From Dipteris shenzhenensis (Eukaryota; Polypodiophyta; Polypodiopsida; Gleicheniales): a DNA stretch of 64,000 nucleotides. The position numbers and the translations under genes are program-made. The notes below the pieces were generated by a model, which saw only the letters and a program-made list of their open reading frames with translations, had not been told where the DNA came from and searched no databases. Each line of letters starts with the position of its first letter. Position 1 is the stretch's first letter. The DNA lies in the NCBI GenBank assembly GCA_047967505.1, contig CM106538.1. One strand, 5' to 3'. This document shows, in pieces, positions 42,660 to 54,239 of this stretch.

Positions 42660-43363
42660 ATGAGCAAAAGAGAGAAAGAGAAATAATGAAGAAAGAAAGT
42701 AGGAGAAAGAGAGGAGGAGAGAAAAATGGAGAAAAAGAAGAGAGGAAAAGAGAGAGAGAGTAAGAGAAGAACAAAGAAAGAGAGCAAGAGAGAAAAGAGA
42801 GGAAACGAGAGTAAGAGAGAGAGAGAGGAAGAGGAAGAGACAGAAAGAAGAAGAAAAAAGAAGAGAGGAAAAGAGAGGAAAAGAGAAAGAGAAAGAGAGA
42901 AAACTTGGGAAAAGAGAGGAAGAGAGTAGGAGAAACAGAGAAAAGGGAGGAAAAGAGAGAAAGAGACGGAAAGAAGAGAACAAGAAGAAAGAAGAGAGAG
43001 GAAAAGAAAGAAAGATAGTAAAAGAGTAGGAGAAAGAGAGAAAACTTGAAAAAAGAGAGGAAGAGAGTAGGAGAAAGAGAGAAAAGAGAGGAAAAGAGAG
43101 GAAGCCAGGAAGAGAGAAAAGAGAGAGGGAAAATAATAGAAAACAGAGGAAGAGAGAAGAGAGAAAGGAAAAGAGAGGAAGAGGAAAGAGAAGAAGAGAG
43201 AAAAGAGAGAAACTTGACTAGGAGAAAGAGAGAAAGAGAGAAAGAGAGGAAAAGAGCAGAAAGAGGAAGAGATGAAAGAGGAAAGAGAGAAATACATGAA
43301 GAGAGAAAGAGAGGAAAAGAGAGAGAGAAAGAGAGAAGAGAAGAAAGAGGAAGAGAGAAGAGA

Positions 43364-43408
<45 letters not shown>

Positions 43409-43475
43409 GGGGAAGAGAAGAAAGAGGATAGAGAGAAAGAGGAAGAAAGAAAGAGAGGAAGAGAGGAAAGAGAGG

Positions 43476-43531
<56 letters not shown>

Positions 43532-43640
43532 GAGAGAAAAGAGAGGAAAAGAGAGGAAGAGAGTAAGAAAAAGAGCGAGACAAAAACAGAGGAAGAGTGA
43601 GAGAAAGAGAGAAAGAGATGGAGCGAGTGAAGGGAGATAA
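42660..43640. repeat. Polypurine tract, about 1 kb
   Basis: Nearly pure A/G on the plus strand, built from GAGAGGAAAAGAGAGAAAGA-like words with AGTAGGAGAAAGAGAGAAAA interspersed. It includes two perfect (GA)n runs (about 43,370-43,402 and 43,480-43,527). It is the same kind of sequence as 11,952-12,725. Long Lys/Arg/Glu frames (plus) and Ser/Phe/Leu frames (minus) across it are artefacts. Confidence 0.95.
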
Positions 43641-44335
43641 GGGCTCTACACCCATCACATTCGCTAGCACGTAAGGCACTAGCAAATAACCATTACAACA
43701 TAAAAATAAAATAAAAAGAAAGTAATGTAGAACTTTCATACCTAGAGCTGAAGAATATGAGGCGACCTAGAAGCAAAAGAGAGAGGTTTTGATCGGCTCC
43801 CCTATAAAATAAATCAAACACCTCTCTTTTTTTTAAAACCAGTGTAGGTGAAGCAAAAACTATTGGGAGCAACAAAGCAAGGGAATGAAGCAACTTTGCA
43901 ACGGAAATCCTTACTATAGGCAAGCAACTAGAGCAAAAAAAAAGCAAACAACCAAAACAAGAGGTATAGTTTTTCTCTACATCTTCCTATTTCTTATGGT
44001 TCTTCTTAGAGGAAAGTGAAAGGGCATTGTGAGGGAAAGTAGAGTAACTTGAGGAAAAGTAGAGGAAAACACAGCAAACAAATAACTTAGAAAGCATAAA
44101 TTTTGAAAAGAAAGAAAGAGAAGAGAAGCACATACCTTGAAAGAAAGGGAGCAAGAGGTTTGTTGCAAGACCTAGAGGTGGAGATGGAGATTCATGGAAG
44201 GATGGAGAAGTGAGAGGTGGGGAGGGAGCTTTATCTATAGGGATGCAAAACAAAGTCAAATGGATGGTGAAATGTGAAAAACAGCTAGCAAAATAGAGTC
44301 ATAGGAGAGAGAAGCATGGGCACATAGATTTGGCT
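43641..44335. other. Spacer after the polypurine tract
   Basis: No gene is recognised. Purine-rich patches persist (about 44,100-44,230). Confidence 0.45.
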
Positions 44336-44339
44336 ATTT

Positions 44340-44535
44340 TTGCCAGAAAATTGCCATTAGATATATATTGATGGTTGTAAATGCACATCGTCGGTATCTC
44401 GTCGGTATATACTGACACTTATCCATCGATATGTATGAACAAAATATGGCTTTCATCAGTATATAGTGATGGATAGGGGGTTTGGCAACATGTTGACAAA
44501 AATAGGGTCTGAAGTCAGTATATACTACCTGAACA
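44340..44535. repeat. Subterminal-type repeats of CACTA copy D
   Basis: The palindromic word GTCGGTATATACTGAC and variants (TCGGTATCTCG, CATCAGTATATAGTGATG, GTCAGTATATACTACC) recur four to five times within 170 bp. Dense palindromic words next to a transposase 5' end are typical of CACTA subterminal regions. Confidence 0.5.
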
Positions 44536-44629
44536 AGGAACTTTCCTAAAATTGATGGATGCTTGGGTGATTTTTGACTCTTTTGGTCTTGACTTGGCTT
44601 TTTTGTTGTGGTTTTGGACGTGTGCAGAT

Positions 44630-45590
44630 GGCGAGGATGAGTGGAAGCTCTTTGAAGAAGGGGCCAAGGCTTGAGAGCACATACTAGCTTAAGGAGAGGT
44701 TACCTTGTCCTTACACACATTGCAAGTGAGAAGTTTAACATCAGCACAGTATTGTCATCCAGCATATGCAAGCATATGAGGAGTCACCAAAAGTACCACC
44801 GATTGTTGGTGGAGCTAAAGGATTATCGATAAGTCAATGGCATTTGAGTCCATGATCAATGGTATTTGAGTTCACAATCACACTAACCTTGTATTTATGC
44901 AAAACCATTCTACAAGATGAGGAGGGCAACGAAACATATGCACCTACACTCTTGGAGCCTATGAACAATCTCCTTGATGTGCCAAATGATGACAAGGGTA
45001 TGGTGGACATGATGGATTCTATTTAAAAATAGAGGCACGATGTCGCATGTGCATGTGATGTCCGAGTCTGAGACCGTGGTGTGGGAGTTGCAATCAACAC
45101 TCTTGTATGATGGTACTCGGATGTCAAAACTATGGGCTTGCTTCTTGATCTTAAATTTGCAAGTATGGTTGGTCAGACACAATTGTGTCGGCTTTAATTA
45201 TTTTAATAGTTACTAATATCTCATTCTTTTAAAGTATGGTTGGTTAAACACAAGTGTGTCGGCCTTAATGAGGTTAGCGCATATCGATTGATGTTTGGAT
45301 ATTTAATTGTTTTAGTAGTTACTAGTATCTTATTCTTAAAGTTTTTAATTGCAACAGGTTGCCCCAAAAGATGTTTCCTGCTCCAAATACCATGCCCACA
45401 TCAAAGTGTGTGGCAAGGGGCCCCCGAACTCGAGGCCACAAGGGCTGAACATATCCTTGGAGGGCTCCCAAAAAATTTTAATATGGTCTGTAGAGATTCC
45501 ATTCCAGGACACTATATGGCCCAGGATGACACCATGTTTGACCCAGAACTAGCACTTAAGAGAATTGAGGGATATGTGGTATAAGCGGCA
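44630..45590 (+). pseudogene. CACTA transposase N-terminal fragment, copy D
   Basis: MARMSGSSLKKGPRLEST (44,629) is followed by CPYTHCK and a His-spaced helix (the N-terminal zinc-binding-like region also seen in copy B). After an intron-like gap, 45,095-45,195 reads STLLYDGTRMSKLWACFLIL and then NLQVWL. This matches copy B (PLFEGCTFSILCA..LLNLQTIYGW). At 45,358 NLLPQKMFPAPNTMPTS-like sequence follows an AACAG acceptor. A short duplication of the AGTATGGTTGGT..GTGTCGG segment (45,162 and 45,234) is present. The TNP2 core is missing because the fragment is cut at about 45,590, where a minus-strand Gypsy RT begins. Confidence 0.5.
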
Positions 45591-46190
45591 TTTCTCGGGG
45601 ATGTGATCCTGAGGTACTTCAAGTGGTCATCCCACTTCGAGTTCACGTAGATGTCATCTACGAAGACTTCCATGCATATGTTGTCTGAGAGACTTCCAAG
45701 AAGTCTCTCAAATACTCTTTGAATACATCGATCATCATCCGTTGGAAGGTAGCAAGGGCATTGGTTAATCCGAATATCATCACCCTAGCTGTTATACACC
45801 CCATTCAGTTGTGAAGGCAGTCTTATGTTGATCTTGTGGGGTGATCGACACTTGGTTGTAACCTGAAAATCCATCTAGGAAGCTATATGCCTCTTTTCCA
45901 TGGCTACCCTTTCTAGAACATGTTCCATGAATGGCAAGGAGTAGTGGTCATGTCTTGTGGCAACCAGCAATAACCTTTTTCAAATCCACACATGCCCTGA
46001 TTTTTCCATTTTTCTTTAGGACTACCATGATAGGTGATAGCCAGTCCGTATGCTCAATCTCATAGATGAATCCTACGTCTATGAGTTTCTAGATTTCTTC
46101 CCTCATTATGAGTGTGTATTTAGGATTCATGGGGTAGAGGCATTGCCGTACTAGCCTGGCATCATCTATCATTGGGATTGTGTGCTACAC
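45590..46190 (-). pseudogene. Gypsy reverse transcriptase, partial
   Basis: The minus strand gives YPMNPKYTLIMREEI, then GFIYEIEHTDWLSPIMVVLK, KNGKIRACVDLKK, a frameshift, YSFLDGFSGYNQVSITPQDQ and, after further shifts, NICMEVFVDDIYV. The FVDD catalytic motif lies at about 45,650-45,661. The palm continues only a few residues further before the element stops, so the thumb, RNase H and integrase are missing. Confidence 0.85.
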
Positions 46191-46847
46191 TACTATGATA
46201 GGCACCCTTTTCATGCCAGTGTACTTCCAGGCCATGCAGTCCTTGTACTTCTTTAGGAGAGCTATTAAGGCATTCTCCATGTTGGGGGTGAGGTCATCGG
46301 TGATGAATACGAGTTGTGGGTCCTACCCTTCTAGGGCTAGGTTTACCTCCTTGATCGGGGCTGGCCCATCATACCCTTGAGAGCAATTATCCTCTTGAGA
46401 CCTTTTGGCCTGTTGGTTTAAGATCTTACGATCCTTAATCGTATAGGCCTTGTAGTGGGCTGGTACCTACCGTAGGTCCTCTTTATCTTCAATTTCCTCT
46501 ATCTCTACTAGAGCAGTGCTCCTTTTGGCCTTAGCTTTACCTTTGGATATAGGGGATTTTGGATCTGAAGGGGGCTCTTCCATTGTGCTTACAGAGCTGA
46601 CGGGGGTGGTTACCCTACTTGCCTTGTTTCTCCAGTTGGAGGAGAACTCGTGGTGAGCAGTTGTGGCACCTATGTAGGACAGCCAGTGATTTTACCCTCA
46701 CAGATCCCTTACTTACCTCTTAGAGTTCGAGCATGTTACATTCTTAGGGGAACCACTACAGTCAGTAGACCCTTGAGCTCTGGAGTGGTGATCTGAAACC
46801 CTACTCTTTCTGGGACATCTATATTGTCTAAGATGTGCATCCAAAAT

Positions 46848-47370
46848 CTACGAGAATTCTACCTCGAGGACAGGTGCACACCAAAAGTCATCAAACTCCT
46901 TCTCATCCTCTTCCTTGTCACAAGGTCGGAATAGCTTTATAGAGGTGGTTCGAGCGGTGGTGTCAGACTCAACAGCAAAGAGGTGTCCTGACAAAGGGTG
47001 GGCCTTGTAGGTGTGCAAGTCCACTCTCATGGTTTGCTCCTCGTGCCGCAAGTAGATGTTATCATTACACCAGTCATGCATGAGTCTAGGCATTCACAAG
47101 AAGGGCCTGCCTAGGATAGCTTCATGTCCTGGCTGTCGACTGAAGTCCATGACCATGAGCTTGATGGGGTACGTGAATCCAAATACCTTAATGTTTATGC
47201 CAGTCAACACTCCCAGGGGTTCGGCAGTTCCCCCATCGGCTAACTTTACTACCAGATGGGTTTGCTCGAGTGTGGGTTTTCCCCATTTCACCCAGCATTC
47301 CTTGGTGCAGACACTCACTCCTTCCCCCCCATCCAGGATGGTTTCAACCTTCTAGTTTTGATAGACTATG
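46848..47370 (-). pseudogene. Gypsy retropepsin and linker
   Basis: On the minus strand, VETILDGGEGVSVCTKECW carries the likely catalytic Asp (DGG in place of DSG). It is followed by LVVKLADGGTAEPLGVLTGI and VMDFSRQPGHEAILGRPFL, the flap and ILGRPFL alpha-strand of Ty3/Gypsy proteases. A stop follows, then a linker rich in Arg and Asp toward the RT. Confidence 0.75.
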
Positions 47371-48460
47371 GGGATAGAGGCATTCATGTCATCACCCTCA
47401 AAGTACTAGCCTAACTTGTTGATGGGAACCTTAGGTAGGTTCTACCCCTTTTCTAGAGTCAATTGGTTAGGCTTAGGGCTGCTGGTAGGGGCTGGAGGTA
47501 AGAATGACTTATTCATCCAATTGGACAGATCATGCCATAGGATGGGATTTCCTCTTAGCAGGGAAGCGATCGACATTTTCACTTCTGTCGATAGGAAGGC
47601 AGCCAACCGCAGCACTGTCGTAGGGCTCTAGTGAAGCTTCTTCCTCCATGGACAACATGTCCTTGAAGCCATACAGGTCTCCTTCCTCCTGGAGGTTATG
47701 CAACACTGGGTCTTCCTAGAACATCTTCTGCATCAGATCCAAAGCTTCTAACTGCTGCCCGAAGCTAAGGTGTTCCTCTTCCTCCACCCTCTCTGGTACC
47801 TTGAACGATTTTGCCCCTCAGTGGCCCATCAGGTGGGCTAGATGAATAGTATCTGATCCCCTACTGGCCTTTAGTCGATGCTCGAACTTCTCTTGGCAAT
47901 CCCGTACCAAGTTTTGGGCATCTTTTAGGTCTCCTTATAGGAGGGTGAGGGTGCTAGGCCTTGGTCCTGCACTAGTTTGTTCAGCTTTGGGATTAGGGGC
48001 ACTTCAAGGTCACCCTGGGTGGAAGACTATTCGAAAGCAAAGGAGGTGGCAAGAGTAGCTGTCTCCTCATCAAAACCGTCCTGGATGAGCACCCGGTCGG
48101 ATCCATCACTTACTCGAATGGCCTTCATGGACCGGGTTAGGGGATGTGGGGGAATCTCGAGGTGGGCAATGGGGATCCTTTACCCTTCCTTTTGAGCTTC
48201 CTCATTGCTTTGCCTAATGCCTTGGCTTGCATCCTCGTGATGACGTGTAGTGGCATTGTGGCCACATGGCCCTATTCGATGCTAAGCAGATTAAGGCCGG
48301 TGCTCTTTGGCAAGATGATTGGTGTGGTTGGTCTCCTCGTGGGATAGTCCTGGAATAGATGCTCAGTTCCACACCCCACACATAAGGGGGTGGGGTTAGT
48401 CATGGCTGGGGCAGCAGGGGTACGATCCCTATATGGCCAATCCTTCAAGAAGTGTGGGCC

Positions 48461-50530
48461 CTAGTATTTGAAACAAGACACCAGAGGGTTTGAAGTACCT
48501 TGGTAGGGGCATTCACTTGCTCTATGGGGACCCTGGAAGGTGTAACATTGGAGTGGGGGTCTCCGAGCAATTGAGTTTAGATCTCTTGCCCTTGCATTTA
48601 GGGGGGCAGTCTGGAATATGGGGACCTGTTGATCCTCTGGTGGGAGGTAGTGGATCAGGGTGCCACTTCCCTCCTCATAGGGGTAGTAATCATGAGGTCC
48701 GTGAGATCCGGGTCCATCTCCTCCCAGTCGTTGGGCAATTCTTCTACCAACACTTGATTGACTGGGGCTATACGAGGTAGTGGGGGCTGTGGACCCAATA
48801 TGGGTGGTGGTAATGGAGCTTTGTACTAGGGTAGAGCTAGCCACGGGGCCACCTTGAGAGATCTGAGGGTTAGGCAGGACCATTAGGGCCAATGGGGGTC
48901 TCATTTGATACATGGGTTGGGGAAGGGACCTTGGAAATCGACATTGGGAGGTTTCATGATTTCCCCACCAATGGCAGTGTGTGCAGTAGAGTGACGGCCT
49001 TGCTCTTAGGCACAGGCACTCATTGGAGGGGTGGTTGCCATTGCATACCCCACACCATACATTGTCTCTCCATGGAAACAAGTGGGGGTTGCTTGGCACC
49101 TCCTTGGAGGTTCCTGTCCTCCACTGCTGGCCTAGCTGATCCAATAGATTGGAGGCCATCTCGCTCATATCCAAGCCCTTGGGTTCGTTAGTCTCCTTTT
49201 TGATTGATTCTACACTCGAGGACCTAACCGATGGAGCTATTTCTGAGGGAGCTGGGGCTTTATCCAAATTCACATTGTCCATCATGTTGTCACATATACA
49301 GATGGCCATCTTGCTACATAGATCAAAGTAGGGTTCATCACCATGAGGTGGTCGTGCAGCTTTGGGTCTATCAATCCGATAAGAAAGCGAGGCAACAATC
49401 ATTCATCGCTCATCTGCTCGTATGGTTTATAGCAGACATTGAGGTGCTTGATCCTGGCAATGTAATACCTTAGGGATTCCTTATCGTTTTGCTTTACACC
49501 ATACAATTGATTGATCAGGCTTCTCCATTTAGGCTGCTGGAGGCGAACCCCACAATAAAGGCCTTTCTCAATGTCTCCCAATTGATCTTTTATTTTGAGG
49601 TGAGAGCCCTATACCATTGGCCTGCTTTGTTATCCAAGCTGAGGCCAAATGCATTGGCCATCTCTAGGTCTCTGGGAGCACCAAAGTCTTCAAAAATATG
49701 TTCAAACCGCTCCACGTGGGAGACTGGGTCTCCTTCTCCAAGGAACTTGGTCATGGCTATGGGATGGCTCCTCGAGGGATTCGCATTCCCTGCAGGAAAA
49801 ACTGGGGTAGGTGGAGGTGGTGTGGCCCCCCTTCTTAGGGCGTTCACCAAGATATGCATTGCCTCATAAGTCAACACTATTTGAGCGGCTAGTTGAGGTG
49901 GTGTTGCTATAGGCCTGACGGGGCATAGGGCTCGGGCTGGCCTAGGTGGTGGTCCCCACATATTTGCTAGTATTAGCATTGGAATGGATGTGCCAAGACC
50001 TTCATTCATTGGTGCAACCGGTATAAATGGGAAGGGATGGACTCTCGGAGGAGGGGGGTCTTGGGGCATGGGAATGTTAGTTCCATGCAATGGGCAGTAG
50101 GGTGGAAACTGTGGTGCCCCATAGTTGACGAAGGCTGGTGGCACCGAGGTTGTTGGAGGTTCATAAGGCACTTCACCTTGAAGTTCCTAGTATCCCCTCG
50201 GCTGGGGTCTTGTCTTGAGAATTCCCTCATCCATGGATCTTCATCATCCATGTTTTCCCACTAGGAAGGCCTCGCATAGGCAGAGGGTCCTGGATCGGTG
50301 AAGTTCCGTCGAGAGCCTGGCTGCTACTGGCCTTCCCTCCTTGTGGACATGTTGGCAAAGGGGTTCTCCATGTCTGTCGACTCTATTCGGCCTAAGTGGC
50401 CAAACATGTTGGAGAATGTACCTCTAAGCCTAGATGCAACCGAAGGTGCAGGTGAGTTGGGAGAGGCTACACTTGTGAATGCAGCTTCCGATGCCCTTGG
50501 ACCCGAGGAGTCTTGCATCACTTCTTCCAA
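48461..50530 (-). pseudogene. Gypsy gag with two zinc knuckles
   Basis: Gag starts at about 50,530 (MEEVMQDSSGPRASEAAF). After a Pro-rich stretch the Retrotrans_gag core reads MTKFLGEGDPVSHVERFEHI, followed by LSLDNKAGQWYRAL (about 49,600-49,790), with a frameshift near 49,590. It then continues through 49,580-49,400 (LRYYIARIKHLNVCY). Two cysteine motifs follow at about 49,000-49,080: CGVCNGNHPSNEC and CTHCHWWGNHETSQC. The remaining part to 48,461 is Pro/Ser-rich. Confidence 0.8.
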
Positions 50531-52236
50531 ACTCTCTGTTTCATGAACTAGATAGAGTTTTTGGTCGAGGACCTACTAGCGAGTGGAGGCTTGAGATCGA
50601 GCTTTCGGATTCTCAGCTAGGACGGAGGGTGGCTGAGCGTAGCTTAAAGCACTCTCTTTCGACATGGGATCCTTTAGTAAAATCCTTCCAGACCTCAAGT
50701 GCATGTGGGATGCCTCTGGCTGAGCACACTCAAGCTGAACTAAGGTTCTTGAATTTTTTAATTCTTTGGCTACCCCAAAGGTATCACGATAGTCAATGGG
50801 ATAGCTCTATAGCGACGGTCAGAGGGATCCGATATCGCATCGAGAGGTGGAATACGGGTATGACGATGGTAGCGAAGTAAGCGTATAGTGACAATGGCAG
50901 AGTACGAATGACACCGAGCGGCAGTATAGATGTATCACGACAATCGGTGGGTAGATCTTGCCACGTGTATGGCAGGATCTTAGGTCAACAAGATATGGAT
51001 GAAGTGCCGAGTAGCAGTATAGATATCGCGACGGTCGTGGCGATCGACAATCGCATCGGGTGGCGTGATAGGAGTGAAACAACGATCTACAAAATTGGCA
51101 TAAGGCAACAAGCAGTGGAATCAAATAGTGATGGGTGGCATGATCGACATAAAAAGACGGGCGAAGGGGTGCCAATAAGACCACGGGCATGGGGATAAGT
51201 TCACCGCATCGACGGCAGGGTAGTAGACTAGCGATGATCGATGTAATAGCTTTATGGCATCGAGTCAACGGCTGTCAGGTCAGCGGGATAGCAACTCTAA
51301 CATGCATTTAATTGGGGTAGTGGGTTAGGCCGTGGTCAGAGGTTAGGTCGACGGGATAGCTCTATGGTGCCGAGTCAACAGGGTTTGATCGATGGGATAC
51401 GGCTAACGCATCGACCAGCAGGATAGCTCTATGGCACCGACTTGGCGAGATAGGAAAACACAGTGTGGCCAACTGATTTTTGATGATTCTTGAAGATTTA
51501 GAAGTTTTTGTTCATGTTTTTTTGTGATGGGGGGATGCTAAACTATCTAATCTACCTACTCAATGAAAAAAACTTGAAGAAAAAACACTTTTTGGAAGCC
51601 AAAATGCAAATTTTCATGAAGGGTGAGTTCTAAAACACAAAACAAGTTCAAGATTTGGCAAGAATCAACATTTTGGTTTTTTTTTAATGGGATTGGACCT
51701 CATACACTCCTTAGCAATCACACCCACTATGTTCCTATCAACTTAAAACACTAAAAAGCATCAAAAACAAGCTCTCAATGCTCCATAATGACTTTTTAAC
51801 AAGAAAAAACAATTTTCCTACTTGTGTCAATGAATTTGGAAAGATTCAATTCTGAGTGCCACAACCAAAATTTGTATATCGCCTGTTTCTTCTTCTTCAT
51901 TTCTCCATCCGCACAACTTGTTCCTATTCCCCACTCTATTGTTCCATCTCTTTTTCCCACACCCCCTATGTTCACTTCCCCTTTTCAGGTGTGTCCTCTT
52001 CTATGAAGATAATCCCTACATCCCCTTACATATCTGCTCCTCAATGGCGCTCCCTAGCTCCTTGCCTCCCACTTTTCTTCCCCCTTTAGATATCCTTTTC
52101 TGGTTTTCTTGCTATCTTTCTCTCCATAGGTCGTACAGCATCCGCGATGACGAATGGAATAAGCCAAGCCCAATGTGACGCGATGAGGTCTTGAAGCAAA
52201 GAATAAGTTGAGGATAGAAATATGATGGCAGGCCAC
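50531..52236. other. Upstream region of the Gypsy element, no gene recognised
   Basis: This is the presumed 5' LTR and leader side of the minus-strand Gypsy element, but no primer-binding site or LTR border could be fixed by eye. From 51,480 onward it becomes AT-rich and lacks recognised features until the CACTA C terminus. Confidence 0.4.
50798..51440. repeat. Diverged GGGATAGCTCTATGGCACCGA repeats
   Basis: GGGATAGCTCTATAGCGACGG (50,799), ATAGCTTTATGGCATCGAGTC (51,246), GGGATAGCTCTATGGTGCCGA (51,352) and AGGATAGCTCTATGGCACCGA (51,419) share a core. CGAGTCAACGG/CAGG and CGCATCGA words recur between them. Confidence 0.6.
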
Positions 52237-52278
52237 CACTACGACAATTCAACTCATTTTCGACACTTTTTTCAACGA
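52237..52278 (+). repeat. Left terminal inverted repeat of CACTA C
   Basis: Begins CACTACGACAATTC and ends with ACTTTTTTCAACG; pairs imperfectly with 63,858-63,899. Confidence 0.8.
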
Positions 52279-52379
52279 AAGATACTCTTTTTTTTCAAAC
52301 TCTGATATACGTCCAAAAAAAATTTTATATTAGCGTTGATAAGGAAGCGTTAAAAAACAATTGTTATTGAAGTCAAAAT

Positions 52380-52585
52380 TTTCATCGATATGCAAACTTT
52401 CGACACTAATATCAACATTTATATCGATGCTCTTATCAATGGTTACTGAGTTTTCTGGAGTCCTCTTTTGATGCTTTTGTCGATGGTAATATCAACTCTA
52501 GGATACAAGTTTTTACTACAATACTGACGCTAATATCGATGCTGGTAAAAAATCTCGAAGCCTTATCAATGCTAATATTGACGAT
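52380..52585. repeat. Left subterminal repeats of CACTA C
   Basis: Repeated words CGACACTAATATC, TATATCGATGCT, CGATGGTAATATCAA, GACGCTAATATCGATGCT and CAATGCTAATATTGACG occur at 20-60 bp spacing. The same word family is present at 63,720-63,785. Confidence 0.75.
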
Positions 52586-52599
52586 TTATTTTGTGGTCA

Positions 52600-53893
52600 A
52601 AAAATTTTTTGCATCAAAGGGATGGTCTTTACATCAGATGGATGTAAATAATGCCTTCTTGCATGGTGATTTGCAAGACGAGGTCTTTATGGAGCAGCCA
52701 CCAGGTTATGTTCATGCTGTTCATCCTGAGCTTGTTTACAGGTTGAAGAAAGCCTTGTATGGCTTGAAGCAAGCACCTAGAGCATGGTCTGTCTGACAAG
52801 ATAGGACAGTATCTTGTCACTATTGGCTTTCAGATCTCCAAGGCAGATTTCTCACTTTATGTGAGAAAAATAGAGAAAGGTATTATGCTGCTTGTCATTT
52901 ATGTTGATGATTTGATCATCACAGGTGATAGTGATGAAGATATCCTTCATGTGAAAATGCTATTGAAGTAGAAGTTTGAGATGAAGGATTTGGGAGAGTT
53001 GCGTTATTTCTTGGGCATTGAGGTGATTAGATCACCAAGTGGGATACGGCTCTTGCAGAGGCAGTATGGATTGGACATGCTATCCAAATATGGGATGACA
53101 AGTTGTAAGCCTATTTCAGTTCCTTTGGAGCAGAATGTGAAGCTGAGCACAGACGCAGAGGTGAGCTTTCGGAAGACCCTACTATGTACAGGCGCATAGT
53201 AGGAAGTTTGATTTATATGAATATTATGTTGAGCTATGTTGTAGGATTGGTAAGTCAGTTTATGCAGGCTCCAAGGAAACCGCATTTGGATGCGGCTAGA
53301 TGCATACTCAGATATGTGAAGTCCACATTGTAGTATGGACTATTTTATGAGGCTGGGGTTTAGATACAGTTGCATGGATACACTGATGCTGATTGGGCTA
53401 GTAGTATTTATGATAGACGATCTACCAGTGGATATGTGTTCTCTTTTGGGAGTGCTGCAGTCACTTGGAGTAGCAAGAAATAGCCTACAGTTGCCTTGTC
53501 GAGCACAGAGGCTGAGTACAGGGGTGCAACAATGGCTTCATGTGAGGTAGCTTGGTTGCATAAGCTACTTTATGATATGCATCAGTCTACAGATGGGCCA
53601 GTTGTCATTTATTGTGACAACATGAGCAGTATACACTTGGCAAATAACCCAGTCTATCATGCTAGAACAAAGCACATTGAGGTGCATTATCACTATGTGT
53701 GGGAGAAGGTTTTACTAGGTCTTATTGATCTAGTTTATGTCAGCACAGAGGATCAGGTAGCTGACATATTCACAAAGGCATTGGGCACAGAGAAGCTGTG
53801 CAAGTTCAGAGACCTGCTTTGTGTGCAGGAATTGGGATTGAGCTCGAGGGGGAGTGTTGAGATCTCGAGCTCCACTCGTGATATGCCAGGGTG
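52600..53893 (+). pseudogene. Copia RT-RNase H coding remnant
   Basis: RT motifs in order are [31 protein letters not shown], then after a shift ISKADFSLYVRK, the catalytic YVDDLIITGD (YVDD at 52,900-52,911), MKDLGELRYFLGIEV and YGLDMLSKYGM. RNase H follows with GYTDADWASSIYDRRSTSGY (about 53,380), SSTEAEYRGATMA (about 53,498), YCDNMSSIHLANNPV, HARTKHIEVHYHYV and ADIFTKALG (about 53,760). At least two frameshifts and a stop in SKK* disable it. Confidence 0.9.
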
Positions 53894-54206
53894 ACCGTTG
53901 TGCATTTATGTCACCGACTTGTTAGCTGCAGATGCGGTTGGTACACCGCCCATGAATAATAGCTAGATGACAGCTATCCTTATGTACTCTAGTTTGTGGC
54001 TCAGTTAGTATGCCACCTTAGTTAGCTGAGTTTGGTTTGAGACCCACATATAGGGTTCTTCTATTTCTTTGTACTAGAGTTCTTTTGGCTTTCACAACTA
54101 AGAAGAGGAAAACTATTTTCAGCCTCCACCTTTGTGTGTATTCCCCCATTGTGTATGTGAGAAAGCCGCAAGTGAGACTTCTTCCTTCTCTCCCACTATC
54201 TTCACA
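53855..54206 (+). mobile_element. Copia 3' LTR
   Basis: Starts TGTTGAG immediately after the polypurine tract. A CACATATAGGG box at about 54,042 may be the TATA region. The right border CTTCACA is the best TG..CA partner but cannot be verified without a second LTR. Confidence 0.65.
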
Positions 54207-54239
54207 GTCTAAACTATAGTTTCAAGTGTGGCTTCCAAA

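Larger units (their letters stand above)
45590..50530 (-). mobile_element. Ty3/Gypsy retrotransposon, minus strand, 3'-truncated
   Basis: Reading the minus strand from 50,530 the order is gag, zinc knuckles, protease and partial reverse transcriptase, which is the Gypsy order. RNase H and integrase would lie left of 45,590 but are absent, and a CACTA fragment in the other orientation is there instead. No LTR was identified. Stops and frameshifts are frequent. Confidence 0.85.
52590..54206 (+). mobile_element. 5'-truncated Copia element (RT, RNase H, 3' LTR)
   Basis: The element begins inside RT ([17 protein letters not shown], about 52,625) right after CACTA subterminal DNA. It runs through RNase H and a polypurine tract (GAGGGGGAG, 53,846-53,854) into an LTR starting TGTTGAGATCTCGAG. 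The LTR probably ends at ..CTTCACA (54,206). The 5' LTR, gag, protease and integrase, and the first CACTA transposase exons, are all missing. One deletion spanning the left junction would explain this. Confidence 0.8.

Noticed and set aside
42569-43739. Long Lys/Arg/Glu and Ser/Phe/Leu frames
   Set aside because: Same composition artefact over the 1-kb GA tract.
42600-44260. CRISPR-like spacing in the GA tract
   Set aside because: Repeats are irregular purine words without fixed spacers, and this is a plant nuclear context.
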